Below, in pieces: positions 25,455 through 34,555 of a stretch of 64,000 bases of DNA. How positions within the stretch are numbered: position 1 is the first letter of the stretch; every line of letters begins with the position of its first letter. Below the pieces are notes generated by a model that was given only the letters and a program-made list of their open reading frames with translations, did not search any database and was not told the origin of the DNA. The DNA is from Microbacterium sp. PM5. Its GTDB lineage: Bacteria > Actinomycetota > Actinomycetes > Actinomycetales > Microbacteriaceae. The DNA lies in NCBI RefSeq assembly GCF_003293595.1, contig NZ_CP022162.1, positions 1,412,248 through 1,476,247 of the forward strand, written 5' to 3'. Made by a program: the position numbers and the translations under genes.

Positions 25455-25460
25455 CGCGGC

Positions 25461-26024
25461 ATGGTCGTCCTGCACCGCCTCACCCCGGCCATGGATGGGG
25501 CGCGGAGAGCGGTCCTGCTGCCCGGGCGCGGATACACGGCGCAGGCGCCCCTGCTCTCATGGAGCGGATTGCTGCTCGCCGAGGAGGGGTGGGACGTCTA
25601 CGCCGTCGAGTGGACGGATGCCGCGGCCGAAGATCCGGCGGTGTTCCTCCACAGAGCCTGGGCAGAGGTGACGGCAATGCTCGACGGCGTCCCCGATCTC
25701 GTCGTCGCCAAGTCGCTCGGCACTTTCGCCGCGCCCCTGGCGATCGCCGCCGGCATCCCGGGCATCTGGCTGACACCGCTGGTGCGTCACGACGTCGTCG
25801 CGGATGCGCTGGGTGCGGCATCCGAGGATCATCTCGTCGTGGCGGGAACCGCGGATACCGCGTGGCGCCGAGACCTCATCGCCGGCACACGAGCTGCCGT
25901 CACCGAGGTCGCCGACGCCGACCACGGCCTGCTGATCGCGGGCGATTGGCGTGCCTCGTACGCCGCTCATCAGGCGGTTTTCGGCCGCGTTTCGGCCCAC
26001 GTCGCCGCCCTACCGCCGATCTGA
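25461..26024 (+). CDS. Small alpha/beta hydrolase
   Basis: The 187-residue protein has the compact alpha/beta-hydrolase layout: LLPGRGYTAQAPLL as oxyanion region near residue 20, nucleophile elbow AKSLGTF near residue 78, GTADTAWR near residue 130 and the late His in ADHGLLI. No lid domain fits in this length. The substrate is unknown. It is convergent with metH. MenH is an alpha/beta hydrolase missing from this window, but there is no specific evidence that this is MenH. Confidence 0.75.
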   Translation: MVVLHRLTPAMDGARRAVLLPGRGYTAQAPLLSWSGLLLAEEGWDVYAVEWTDAAAEDPAVFLHRAWAEVTAMLDGVPDLVVAKSLGTFAAPLAIAAGIPGIWLTPLVRHDVVADALGAASEDHLVVAGTADTAWRRDLIAGTRAAVTEVADADHGLLIAGDWRASYAAHQAVFGRVSAHVAALPPI

Positions 26025-26048
26025 GCACCGACGGATGCCGCGGCCGCC

Positions 26049-29000
26049 TCAGACCGAGAAGTACTTCGCTTCGGGGTGGTGGAAGACGAACGCGTCGGTG
26101 GACTGCTCGGGGTGCAGCTGCAGCTCGTCGCTGAGTTCGACGCCCATGCGCTCCGGACGCAGCAGTTCCACGACCTTGCGGCGATCCTCCATGTCGGGGC
26201 ACGCCGGGTAGCCGAGCGAGAACCGCGCGCCGCGGTAGTCGAGCGCGAAGAGGCCGGCGGTGTCGGTAGGGTCCTCCGCGGCGAAGCCGAGCTCGGCGCG
26301 GATGCGCGCGTGCCAGATCTCGGCGAGCGCCTCGGTCAGCTGCATGACCAAGCCGTTGAGCTCGTAGTAGTCGCGATAGCGGTCTTCGGCGAACAGCTTC
26401 GCGGTCACGGCGTCGATCGCCCCGCCGGCGGTCACGAGCTGCACGGGCAGGACGTCGACCTGGCCCGACTCGCGCGCGCGCACGAAGTCGGCGAGGTTCA
26501 GGTGGCGGTCGCGCCGCTGCCGCGGGAAGTGGAAGCGCAGGCGGTCGGCTCCGAGCGGGCCGCCCGAGCCGCCATCGGGTGCGAGCAGCCCCGCTCTCCC
26601 CAGCACACCCGACGGGTCGTCGCCGTGGTGGAGCACCACGATGTCATCACCCTCCGACACGACGGGGAAATACCCGTAGGCGACCGAGGCGTCGAGCATG
26701 CGCTCGGCGAGGATCCGGTCGAGCCAGTACCGCAGCCGCGGGCGCCCCTCGGTCTCGACGAGCTGCTCGTACGACAGTGCGCCCTCGCCGCGTCCGGGCC
26801 TGAGCCCCCACTGCCCCATGAAGGTCGCCCGCTCGTCGAGGAACGCGGCGTAGTCGGCGAGCGCGATACCGCGGACGATGCGCGTGCCCCAGAAGGGCGG
26901 TGCGGGCACCGGGTTGTCAGATGCCACGTCCGACCGCGCCGGCATCGCCTCGGGCTCGGTGAGGGTCAAGCGTGACCCCGCAGCGTGGATGCGCTTCTTC
27001 AGCGGCGGCAGGCCGACGGCATCCGGAGCCTCGCCGCGCGCGACGCGCACGAGCGGCTTCATGAGGGCGAGCCCCTCGAACGCATCCTTCGCGTAGCGCA
27101 CTTCACCCTCGAACAGTTCGGCGAGGTCCTGCTCGACGTATGCGCGGGTGAGAGCCGCGCCGCCGAGGATCACCGGCCACCTCGTGCCGAGGCCTCGGGC
27201 CATGAGCTCCTCGAGGTTCTCCTTCATCACGACGGTGGACTTCACGAGCAGGCCGCTCATGCCGATGACGTCGGCATCGTGCTCCTCGGCGGCGGCGATG
27301 ATGTCGGCGATCGGCTGCTTGATGCCGAGGTTGATGACGGTGTAGCCGTTGTTGGTGAGGATGATGTCGACGAGGTTCTTGCCGATGTCGTGCACGTCGC
27401 CGCGCACGGTCGCCAGCACGATCGTGCCCTTGCCGGCCTCGTCGGTCTTCTCCATGTGCGGCTCGAGCAGGGCGACCGCGGTCTTCATGACCTCGGCGGA
27501 CTGCAGCACGAACGGCAGCTGCATCTGCCCCGACCCGAACCGTTCGCCGACGACCTTCATGCCCTCCAGCAGGTGGTCGTTGATGATCTGCAGCGGCGTG
27601 AGGGCGGGCGCCTCCGGACCGCCCGCGCGCGCCAGATCGAGGTCGGCCTCGAGCCCTTTCAACTCGCCGTCGATGATCCGACGCTCCAGCCGCTCGCCGA
27701 CAGGAAGCGCGGCCAGCTCGGCGGCGCGCTGGTCGCGCAGGGCCGCGGTGTCGACCCCGGCGAACAGGTCGAGCATCGTCGCGAGCGGATCGTAGGTGAG
27801 GGTGCCGTCGGCATCCCATTCGCGCCGATCCCAGACGAGGTCCAGCGCGACCGTGCGCTGCTCGTCGGGGAGCGAGGCCAGCGGCACGATCTTCGCAGCG
27901 TCGATGATGCCGCTGGTCAGCCCCGCCTGCGTCGCTTCGTGCAGGAACACCGAGTTCAGCACAGAGCGGGCGGCGGGGTTGAGACCGAACGAGACGTTCG
28001 AGACGCCGAGCGTCGTGTTGATGCCCGGGTATTTCGCGACGAGGGCCCGGATCGCCTCGATCGTCTCGATGGCATCGCGGCGGGTCTCCTCCTGGCCCGT
28101 CGCGATCGGGAACGTGAGGCAGTCGACGATGATGTCCTCGACCCGCATGCCCCACACGCCGACGAGCTCGTCGACGAGGCGCGACGCGATGCGCAGCTTG
28201 TCTTCGGCCGTGCGCGCCTGACCCTGCTCGTCGATGGTCAGCGCGATCACGGCGGTGCCGTGCTCCTTGACGAGCGGCATGATGCGCCCGAAGCGGGATG
28301 CCGGGCCGTCGCCGTCCTCGTAGTTCACGGAATTGACGACGGGCCGGCCGCCGATCAGCTCGAGGCCCGCCTGGATGACGGCCGGCTCGGTCGAGTCGAT
28401 CACGAGAGGAAGAGTGGATGCCGAGGCGAACCGCGACACGACCTCGCGGATGTCCGCAACGCCGTCGCGGCCGACGTAGTCGACGCACACGTCGAGCAGG
28501 TGCGCACCGACGCGGATCTGCCCGCGTGCGATCTCGACGCAGTCGTCCCACCGAGCCTCGAGCATCGCTTCGCGGAAAGCCTTCGACCCGTTCGCGTTGG
28601 TCCGCTCCCCGATCGCGAGGTAGCTGGCATCCTGCCGGAACGGCACGTGCTGATACAGCGACGCGACGCCGGGCTCCGTCTCGATCGCCGGTGTCAGCGA
28701 GACACCGTTCTCGCGCCGAGACACCGGTGCCCGGGCGGTGTCTCGGTGCCCGGGCGGTGTCTCGCGGTCAGGGGGAGGGGACGCGACGGCGAGATGGCCG
28801 ACCCGCTCCACGACGGCGGCCAGGTGCTCCGGCGTCGTGCCGCAGCATCCACCGATGAGGCCGATGCCGAACTCGCGGACGAACTGCTCGTGCGCGCTCG
28901 CGAGTTCCGCGGGCGTCAGGGGATAGTGGGCGCCGTCGGCGGTGAGCACCGGGAGCCCCGCGTTGGGCATGCACGCGATCGTCACCGACGAGTGCTTCGA

Positions 29001-29783
29001 CAGGTGGCGCAGGTGCTCGCTCATCTCGGCGGGGCCCGTCGCACAGTTCAGGCCGATCGCATCGACGCCGAGCGGCTCCAGTGCGGTGAGCGCCGCACCG
29101 ATCTCCGAACCCATGAGCATGGTGCCGGTGGTCTCGACCGTCACCTCGACGAAGATCGGCAGACGGATGCCGCGGGCCACGATCGCCTGCTTGCAGCCGT
29201 TGATCGCCGCCTTCGTCTGCAGGAGGTCCTGGCTGGTCTCGACGAGGAAGGCATCGGCTCCCCCGTCGATGAGGCCCTCCGCCTGCAGCGCAAAGGTCTC
29301 CTTGAGGTGCGCGTAGGTCGTGTGACCGAGGCTCGGCAGCTTCGTGCCCGGGCCCATCGACCCGAGCACCCAGCGCATGCGACCGTCGGCGCTCTCGGCA
29401 GCCTCGGCGCGTTCCCGCGCGATCCGCGCGCCGGCGCCAGCGAGCTCCGCGATGCGGTCGTCGATGCCATAGTCGGACAGGTTCGACCAGTTCGCACCGA
29501 ACGTGTTCGTCTCCACGGCGTCCACGCCGACGGCGAAGTAGGCGTCGTGGATCTCGCCGACCACGTCGGGCCGCGTGAGGTTGAGGATCTCGTTGCAGCC
29601 CTCGAGTCCCTGGAAGTCGGTGTCGACCTGCAACTCGTGGCGCTGCAGCATGGTTCCCATCGCACCGTCGGCGATGACCACCCGCTCCGACAGGGCGCCC
29701 AGCAGCGCCTGCGCGCGAGCGGTGCGGGGCACTCCGTCGATGTCGAGCGCGAAGCGGCCGGTGGGCGCGAGGGAAGCGGTCAC
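26049..29783 (-). CDS. metH: Cobalamin-dependent methionine synthase
   Basis: The 1244-residue protein has all four MetH modules. The homocysteine/zinc domain (residues about 1-335) carries the ligand block GGCCGTTPEHL. The methyltetrahydrofolate domain (about 375-640) follows. The cobalamin domain holds DVHDIGKN near 795, its His being the lower cobalt ligand. The SAM-reactivation domain is at the C terminus. It transfers methyl groups from folate to homocysteine. The GTG at 29783 is chosen because the upstream frame is unconserved and GACAAT lies six bases before it. A 67-bp repeat is inserted in frame between the first two domains. No cobalamin riboswitch was recognised. Confidence 0.95.
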   Translation of the reverse strand: MTASLAPTGRFALDIDGVPRTARAQALLGALSERVVIADGAMGTMLQRHELQVDTDFQGLEGCNEILNLTRPDVVGEIHDAYFAVGVDAVETNTFGANWSNLSDYGIDDRIAELAGAGARIARERAEAAESADGRMRWVLGSMGPGTKLPSLGHTTYAHLKETFALQAEGLIDGGADAFLVETSQDLLQTKAAINGCKQAIVARGIRLPIFVEVTVETTGTMLMGSEIGAALTALEPLGVDAIGLNCATGPAEMSEHLRHLSKHSSVTIACMPNAGLPVLTADGAHYPLTPAELASAHEQFVREFGIGLIGGCCGTTPEHLAAVVERVGHLAVASPPPDRETPPGHRDTARAPVSRRENGVSLTPAIETEPGVASLYQHVPFRQDASYLAIGERTNANGSKAFREAMLEARWDDCVEIARGQIRVGAHLLDVCVDYVGRDGVADIREVVSRFASASTLPLVIDSTEPAVIQAGLELIGGRPVVNSVNYEDGDGPASRFGRIMPLVKEHGTAVIALTIDEQGQARTAEDKLRIASRLVDELVGVWGMRVEDIIVDCLTFPIATGQEETRRDAIETIEAIRALVAKYPGINTTLGVSNVSFGLNPAARSVLNSVFLHEATQAGLTSGIIDAAKIVPLASLPDEQRTVALDLVWDRREWDADGTLTYDPLATMLDLFAGVDTAALRDQRAAELAALPVGERLERRIIDGELKGLEADLDLARAGGPEAPALTPLQIINDHLLEGMKVVGERFGSGQMQLPFVLQSAEVMKTAVALLEPHMEKTDEAGKGTIVLATVRGDVHDIGKNLVDIILTNNGYTVINLGIKQPIADIIAAAEEHDADVIGMSGLLVKSTVVMKENLEELMARGLGTRWPVILGGAALTRAYVEQDLAELFEGEVRYAKDAFEGLALMKPLVRVARGEAPDAVGLPPLKKRIHAAGSRLTLTEPEAMPARSDVASDNPVPAPPFWGTRIVRGIALADYAAFLDERATFMGQWGLRPGRGEGALSYEQLVETEGRPRLRYWLDRILAERMLDASVAYGYFPVVSEGDDIVVLHHGDDPSGVLGRAGLLAPDGGSGGPLGADRLRFHFPRQRRDRHLNLADFVRARESGQVDVLPVQLVTAGGAIDAVTAKLFAEDRYRDYYELNGLVMQLTEALAEIWHARIRAELGFAAEDPTDTAGLFALDYRGARFSLGYPACPDMEDRRKVVELLRPERMGVELSDELQLHPEQSTDAFVFHHPEAKYFSV
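28698..28764. repeat. Solitary four-arm 19-bp-period dyad element inside metH
   Basis: CGAGACACCG occurs at 28698 and 28717, then its reverse complement CGGTGTCTCG at 28736 and 28755, so the arms start exactly 19 bp apart over 67 bp. This is the same geometry as the elements flanking the gene at 50697, with related arms (CGAGAAACCA there). It encodes residues about 340-362, in the linker between the homocysteine and folate domains. Confidence 0.88.
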
Positions 29784-29837
29784 CGCCCGATTGTCCCACG
29801 GCTGTCCGGCACCGGCGCGGCGCGGCAGGATAGGGGC

Positions 29838-30815
29838 ATGAGTCTGCCCCGCGTCGCCGATCTCCTCGCCACGGCGCACGTCGTCTCGCTGCCCCTCGTC
29901 ACGCGCTTCCGCGGCGTCGAGCACCGCGAGGCGGTGCTGTTCGAAGGTCCCGAAGGCTGGACGGAGTTCTCACCGTTCCTCGAGTACGACGACGCGGAGG
30001 CCGCCGTCTGGCTGGCGGCCGCGATCGACTACGGCTGGCATCGTCAGCCCGCGCCGGTGCGCGATCGCGTGCCGGTGAACGCGACCGTGCCTGCCGTGGC
30101 CGCCGATGACGTGCCGAGTGTTCTCGCCCGCTTCGACGGGTGCCGCACGGCGAAGGTCAAGGTCGCAGAGACCGGGCAGACGCTCGCAGACGACGTCGCG
30201 CGAGTCCGCGCGGTGCGCGCGACCATGGGGCCCGAGGGCCGGGTGAGGGTCGACGCCAACGGGGGCTGGAACGTCGATGAAGCCGAACACGCGGCCCATG
30301 CCCTGGCCGCGTTCGATCTGGAGTACCTCGAGCAGCCCTGCGCGTCGATCGACGAGCTCTCCGAGCTGCGCGAACGCCTCGCCGACTGGGACCTGCCCAT
30401 CGCCGCCGACGAATCCGTACGCAAGGCCGTCGATCCGCTGGCCGTCGCGCGCGCCGGGGCAGCCGACCTCCTCGTCGTCAAGGCGCAGCCGCTCGGCGGC
30501 GTCGCCCGCGCCCTGTCGATCGTCGACGAGGCGGGGCTTGCCGCCGTGGTCTCCAGCGCCCTCGATACGAGCGTCGGACTCGCGATGGGGGCAGCCCTCG
30601 CCGCCGCCCTGCCGGATCTCCCCTACGACTGCGGCCTCGGCACCGCGTCGCTGCTCGCCGCCGACGTCACGCGCGCACCTCTCCGGCCCGTCGACGGCAG
30701 CCTGCCGGTCGGCCGGGTGACACCGGATGCCGCGCTCCTGGCCCGCCACGCGGCATCCGCCGACCGTCGCGCCTGGTGGCTCGAGCGGCTCGAGCGCTGC
30801 GCCGCACAGCTCTAG
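29838..30815 (+). CDS. menC: o-Succinylbenzoate synthase
   Basis: The 325-residue enolase-superfamily enzyme dehydrates the MenD/MenH product. Metal and base residues are visible: KVKVAE near residue 103, VDANGGWNVDEA near residue 138, YLEQPC near residue 160, AADESVRK near residue 190 and VVKAQPLGG near residue 215. The short length and lack of a full N-terminal cap match actinobacterial MenC. Dipeptide epimerases are relatives, but the other men genes in the window favour MenC. It is divergent from metH; CAGGAT sits six bases before the ATG. Confidence 0.88.
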   Translation: MSLPRVADLLATAHVVSLPLVTRFRGVEHREAVLFEGPEGWTEFSPFLEYDDAEAAVWLAAAIDYGWHRQPAPVRDRVPVNATVPAVAADDVPSVLARFDGCRTAKVKVAETGQTLADDVARVRAVRATMGPEGRVRVDANGGWNVDEAEHAAHALAAFDLEYLEQPCASIDELSELRERLADWDLPIAADESVRKAVDPLAVARAGAADLLVVKAQPLGGVARALSIVDEAGLAAVVSSALDTSVGLAMGAALAAALPDLPYDCGLGTASLLAADVTRAPLRPVDGSLPVGRVTPDAALLARHAASADRRAWWLERLERCAAQL

Positions 30816-30830
30816 GAGGTCGAGGAGCCG

Positions 30831-31490
30831 CTAGGAGCGGAACGCGGCCGCGCCGCCGTCGGAGACGAGCGCCGGCACTAGGGCTTCGATCCGGCGACGC
30901 AGGTCGTCCGTGATGCTGTCGGAGGACTTGCCCTCCAGCGTCGCCGTCGTGCAGGTCTCGTTCGAGACATCGAGGAGCACGCGCGCCGCGTCGCGCACCG
31001 GCATCCGCAGGGTGAGACCGTAGGTCGCGACGATGTGCTGCAGAAAGCCCTCGATGCGTTCGAGCACGCGGCGCTGCAGGGTGAGGAAGGCCTCGGCCAG
31101 ACGCTGGTCACGCAGAGCCTGCGCGCGGATCTCGGTCAGCAGGTGCGGATCCATTTCCTCGCCGAACGGGGCTCCGAGATGGCCGACGAGATCGGAGATG
31201 TCGATCTGGCCATCGGCGGAGAGGCGCTGCACGCGACTCTCCACCGCGTCCAGCTTGGCGTCCGACAGTCGCGTGACGAGCGCCAGGAACAGCTCGTCCT
31301 TCGTCTCGAAGTTGGAGTAGAACGCGCCGCGCGTGAAGCCGGCCCGCTCGCAGATCGCCTCCACCGAAGCGGCATCCATGCCCACCTCCGAGAAGACCTC
31401 GTGAGCGGCATCCAGCAGTCGAGCGCGGGTCTGCTCCCGGCGCTGGCTGGGCGGGCGGGCGGCATCCGTGTGGTCGGCGATGTCGGTCAC
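30831..31490 (-). CDS. TetR/AcrR family transcriptional regulator
   Basis: The 219-residue protein has an N-terminal TetR helix-turn-helix (RARLLDAAHEVFSEVGM and GFTRGAFYSNFETKDELF, residues about 20-70) and a variable ligand-binding C-terminal half. The GTG at 31490 is chosen for its GGGAGGGA ribosome site. It is divergent from the MMPL/YhgE genes. Two palindromes in the shared intergenic region are likely its operators, so it probably represses that export system until a ligand binds. Confidence 0.9.
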   Translation of the reverse strand: MTDIADHTDAARPPSQRREQTRARLLDAAHEVFSEVGMDAASVEAICERAGFTRGAFYSNFETKDELFLALVTRLSDAKLDAVESRVQRLSADGQIDISDLVGHLGAPFGEEMDPHLLTEIRAQALRDQRLAEAFLTLQRRVLERIEGFLQHIVATYGLTLRMPVRDAARVLLDVSNETCTTATLEGKSSDSITDDLRRRIEALVPALVSDGGAAAFRS

Positions 31491-31581
31491 GGTCCCTCCC
31501 TCCCTCGACAACGGCGCCGCCGCCGTTGTCGCGTCTCAGTTCACATCGAGTGCTCAGGATTGCGCGAATCCCTGCTCTTAG

Positions 31582-31614
31582 GATACATCTGTGTATCGGA
31601 TACAGCGGTGTATC
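31582..31614. promoter_or_regulatory. Two tandem palindromic operators, probably for the TetR regulator
   Basis: GATACATCTGTGTATC (31582-31597) and GATACAGCGGTGTATC (31599-31614) are two 16-bp palindromes with the same half-site GATACA and a four-base centre, 17 bp apart. They lie between the divergent TetR and MMPL genes, a standard position for autoregulation and repression of the exporter. Confidence 0.75.
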
Positions 31615-31663
31615 GAACATTCCCTGTCCGTCACTGTCCCGAACGTCTGAACCGGAGCACCCC

Positions 31664-34555
31664 GTGTCCACACTTCTGTTTTCGCTCGGCCGCTGGTCGT
31701 ACCGCCACTCCTGGCGCGTCCTCGTGTCGTGGCTGCTGCTGCTCGGCGTGATCGGCGGTGCCGTCGGGGTGGGTGTCGCCACGGGCGCCGTGAAGGGGTT
31801 CGACAACTCCTTCTCCATTCCGGGGACGGAGGGCCAGGAAGGCCTGGAGCTCCTCAACCGCACCTTCCCCCAGGCAGCCGGCACCAGCGCGCAGTACGTG
31901 ATCGTGGCGGCGCCCGGTCAACACGTCGACGACGAGCCCTACAGCGGCCAGATCGCGACCGCCGTCACGGATCTCGGAAAGCTCGACGGGGTGCTGGCGG
32001 TCACGGATCCGTTCAACAAGAACGTGACCGGCATGGTCAGCGACGACGGCCAGGCCGCGCTCATCCGCCTGCAGTTCGAGGGCACCGTCACCAACGTCCC
32101 CGCCGCCACGAAGACCGCCTTGCAGGACATGGCCACCAGTCTCGGCGCAGCCCTCCCCGCGGGGTCGACGGTCGTGGTCGGCGGCGACCTGTTCTCGACC
32201 TCGCTGCCCAGCCTGTCGGTGACGGAGATCATCGGCGTGCTCGTGGCGCTGTTCGTCCTCATCGTCACGTTCCGATCCCTCGCCGTCGCCTGGTTCCCCC
32301 TCGTCAGCGCGATCATCGGCGTGATCCTCTCCGTCGTACTGATCTTCGCCTCGACGGCCTTTGCGACGGTCTCCTCCACCACTCCGATGCTCGCGATCAT
32401 GCTCGGATTGGCCGTCGGCATCGACTACGCCCTGTTCATCGTCGCGCGACATCAGGATCAGGTGCGCGCCGGCATCGACCCTGAAGAGTCGGCCGCACGC
32501 GCGACCGGCACCGCCGGCTCCGCCGTCATGTTCGCCGGCGTCACGGTGCTGATCGCGCTCGTCGGCCTGGGCTTCGCCGGCATCCCCTTCCTCACCACGA
32601 TGGGCCTGGCCGCCGCGGGCGCCGTCGCCGTCGCCGTCGCGGTCGCGGTCACCCTCACTCCGGCCCTCCTCGGCTTCGCGAAGGGCCGTGTCGCCGGGTG
32701 GCCGCGGGGTCTCGGGCGCGGCATCCCGCTCGGGCGGCGTCGCCGCGCGGCGCGTACGCGCGAGGATGCCGAGAACAGCGCCGCACCGGTGGCGTCGGCA
32801 GCGCCGAAGAAGACGAACCCGTGGGTGGCGCTCGTCACCCGGCATCCGGTGGTCAGCGCCCTGTCGGTGATCGTGGTGCTCGGCGTCGCGGCGATTCCCG
32901 CATCGAGTCTGCAGCTCGCGCTGCCGAACGCCGGCATGCAGCCGGCGTCGAGCGAGGCGCGACAGGCCTACGACCTGACCGCCGAGCACTTCGGTCCGGG
33001 CGCCAACGGGCCGCTCATCCTCACCGGCACGATCGTCACCTCGACCGACCCGCTGACGCTCATGGCCGACTTGAAAGCCGACGTCGAGAAGATCCCGGGC
33101 GTGAAGACGGTCGCCCTCGCGACCCCGAACCAGACCGCCGACACCGGACTCGTCCAGATCGTGCCGACCACGGCACCGGATGCCCCGCAGACGGCCGACC
33201 TCGTGCGGGAGCTGCGTGCCCACCACGACGAATGGCTGCAGAAGTACGGCATCGACCTCAAGGTCACCGGCTTCACGGCGATCGCGATCGACATCTCCGA
33301 CCGTCTGGGCGCCGCCCTGGTGCCGTTCGGCCTGTTCGTGGTCGGCCTGTCGTTCATCCTGCTGATGATCGTGTTCCGCTCGATCTGGGTGCCGCTGAAG
33401 GCGACCCTCGGCTACCTGCTGTCGATCCTCGCCGCCTTCGGCGCGGTCGCGGCGGTGTTCGAGTGGGGCTGGCTGGCCGACGCGCTGCACGTCACGCGGA
33501 CCGGGCCGGTGATCAGCTTCATGCCGATCATCCTCATGGGCGTGCTGTTCGGGCTCGCCATGGACTACGAAGTGTTCCTCGTCTCGCGCATGCGTGAGGA
33601 CTACGTGCACACCCGCCGCGCTCGCGGCGGACGAGCCGATCGGCAGACGGCCGTCGGCGCCGTGCGCAGCGGGTTCACGGCGTCGGCGCGCGTGGTGACG
33701 GCCGCCGCGGTCATCATGTTCGCGGTCTTCGCGGCCTTCATTCCCGAAGGCGATACGTCGATCAAACCGATCGCGCTCGGGCTCGCCGTCGGCATCGCCG
33801 TCGACGCCTTCCTGGTGCGCATGACGCTCGGGCCGGCCATCATGGCGCTGCTGGGCGAGAAGGCCTGGTGGATGCCGAGGTGGCTCGACCGCGCACTGCC
33901 GCACTTCGACATCGAGGGCGAAGCCGTCGAGCGCGAGCTCGCCCTGACCGCGTGGCCGGAGCCCGGCTACACCGGCGCGCTGGCAGCGGACGAGCTGTCC
34001 GTGCGCGTCGAGGGCGGCTCGGGCGTCGGTGACATCACGCTCTTCCATGCCGAGTCCATCCGGCTCGAGCAGGGCGGCACGCTCCTGGCGACCGCGGCCG
34101 ACCCGCGCGCCGGTCGCGCCTTCGTCCTCACCGTCGCCGGTCGGGTCGATCCCAGCGAGGGGCGCCTGCGTGTCGCGGGCCACCTGCTGCCCGGACGCGG
34201 CGCCTGGGTGCGCGCGCACGTCGGCGTCGCGCTGCTCGACGGTGCCGCCGCGCCCCTCACGGAGCTGCGGCGAGCGCTCGCCGGCGGAACCACCACGGTC
34301 GCCATCGACGGTCTCGACACCCTGAACGGAGCCGATCGCGATCAGGCCGCCGCGCTGCTGCGCGATGCGCAGGAGCGCGCCGCAGCCCGCACCGCCCGCG
34401 GCGGCGCTCCGACCCATCCGCTCACCATCGTCGCCTCCGCCCGTCGCGAGGGCCCCGCCCTCGACGTGCTCGCCGACGCCCATCGCCAGAGCGTGACCGC
34501 ACTGGCGCTCACCACCGGCACCGCCGACTCTCCCACGCAGGTGATCTCCGCATGA
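31664..34555 (+). CDS. MMPL-family transporter with a C-terminal degenerate ABC-ATPase-like domain
   Basis: The 963-residue protein is an RND/MMPL exporter with two blocks of about six helices and large external loops (residues about 1-740). The Asp-containing motif GLAVGIDYALF near residue 250 and GLAMDYEVFLVSRM near residue 632 are typical. Residues about 770-963 are an added soluble domain that reads like an ABC ATPase without a P-loop: AGRAFVLTVAGRVDPSEG where Walker A should be (near 815) and VAIDGLDTL at the Walker B position (near 880). The GTG start has GGAG upstream. The YhgE gene overlaps by four bases. Likely cargo is lipid or drug, not shown. Confidence 0.85.
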   Translation: MSTLLFSLGRWSYRHSWRVLVSWLLLLGVIGGAVGVGVATGAVKGFDNSFSIPGTEGQEGLELLNRTFPQAAGTSAQYVIVAAPGQHVDDEPYSGQIATAVTDLGKLDGVLAVTDPFNKNVTGMVSDDGQAALIRLQFEGTVTNVPAATKTALQDMATSLGAALPAGSTVVVGGDLFSTSLPSLSVTEIIGVLVALFVLIVTFRSLAVAWFPLVSAIIGVILSVVLIFASTAFATVSSTTPMLAIMLGLAVGIDYALFIVARHQDQVRAGIDPEESAARATGTAGSAVMFAGVTVLIALVGLGFAGIPFLTTMGLAAAGAVAVAVAVAVTLTPALLGFAKGRVAGWPRGLGRGIPLGRRRRAARTREDAENSAAPVASAAPKKTNPWVALVTRHPVVSALSVIVVLGVAAIPASSLQLALPNAGMQPASSEARQAYDLTAEHFGPGANGPLILTGTIVTSTDPLTLMADLKADVEKIPGVKTVALATPNQTADTGLVQIVPTTAPDAPQTADLVRELRAHHDEWLQKYGIDLKVTGFTAIAIDISDRLGAALVPFGLFVVGLSFILLMIVFRSIWVPLKATLGYLLSILAAFGAVAAVFEWGWLADALHVTRTGPVISFMPIILMGVLFGLAMDYEVFLVSRMREDYVHTRRARGGRADRQTAVGAVRSGFTASARVVTAAAVIMFAVFAAFIPEGDTSIKPIALGLAVGIAVDAFLVRMTLGPAIMALLGEKAWWMPRWLDRALPHFDIEGEAVERELALTAWPEPGYTGALAADELSVRVEGGSGVGDITLFHAESIRLEQGGTLLATAADPRAGRAFVLTVAGRVDPSEGRLRVAGHLLPGRGAWVRAHVGVALLDGAAAPLTELRRALAGGTTTVAIDGLDTLNGADRDQAAALLRDAQERAAARTARGGAPTHPLTIVASARREGPALDVLADAHRQSVTALALTTGTADSPTQVISA

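Noticed and set aside
25461..26024. Naming the small alpha/beta hydrolase menH
   Set aside because: Only position near menC and the general fold support it; no MenH-specific motif could be identified by eye.
26049..29783. Cobalamin riboswitch upstream of metH
   Set aside because: Only 54 bp separate metH and menC and the start looks leaderless, leaving no room for the aptamer.
31631..34483. A 950-codon minus-strand frame opposite the MMPL gene
   Set aside because: Low-complexity Arg/Gly/Asp composition with no domain; the plus strand encodes a recognisable transporter.
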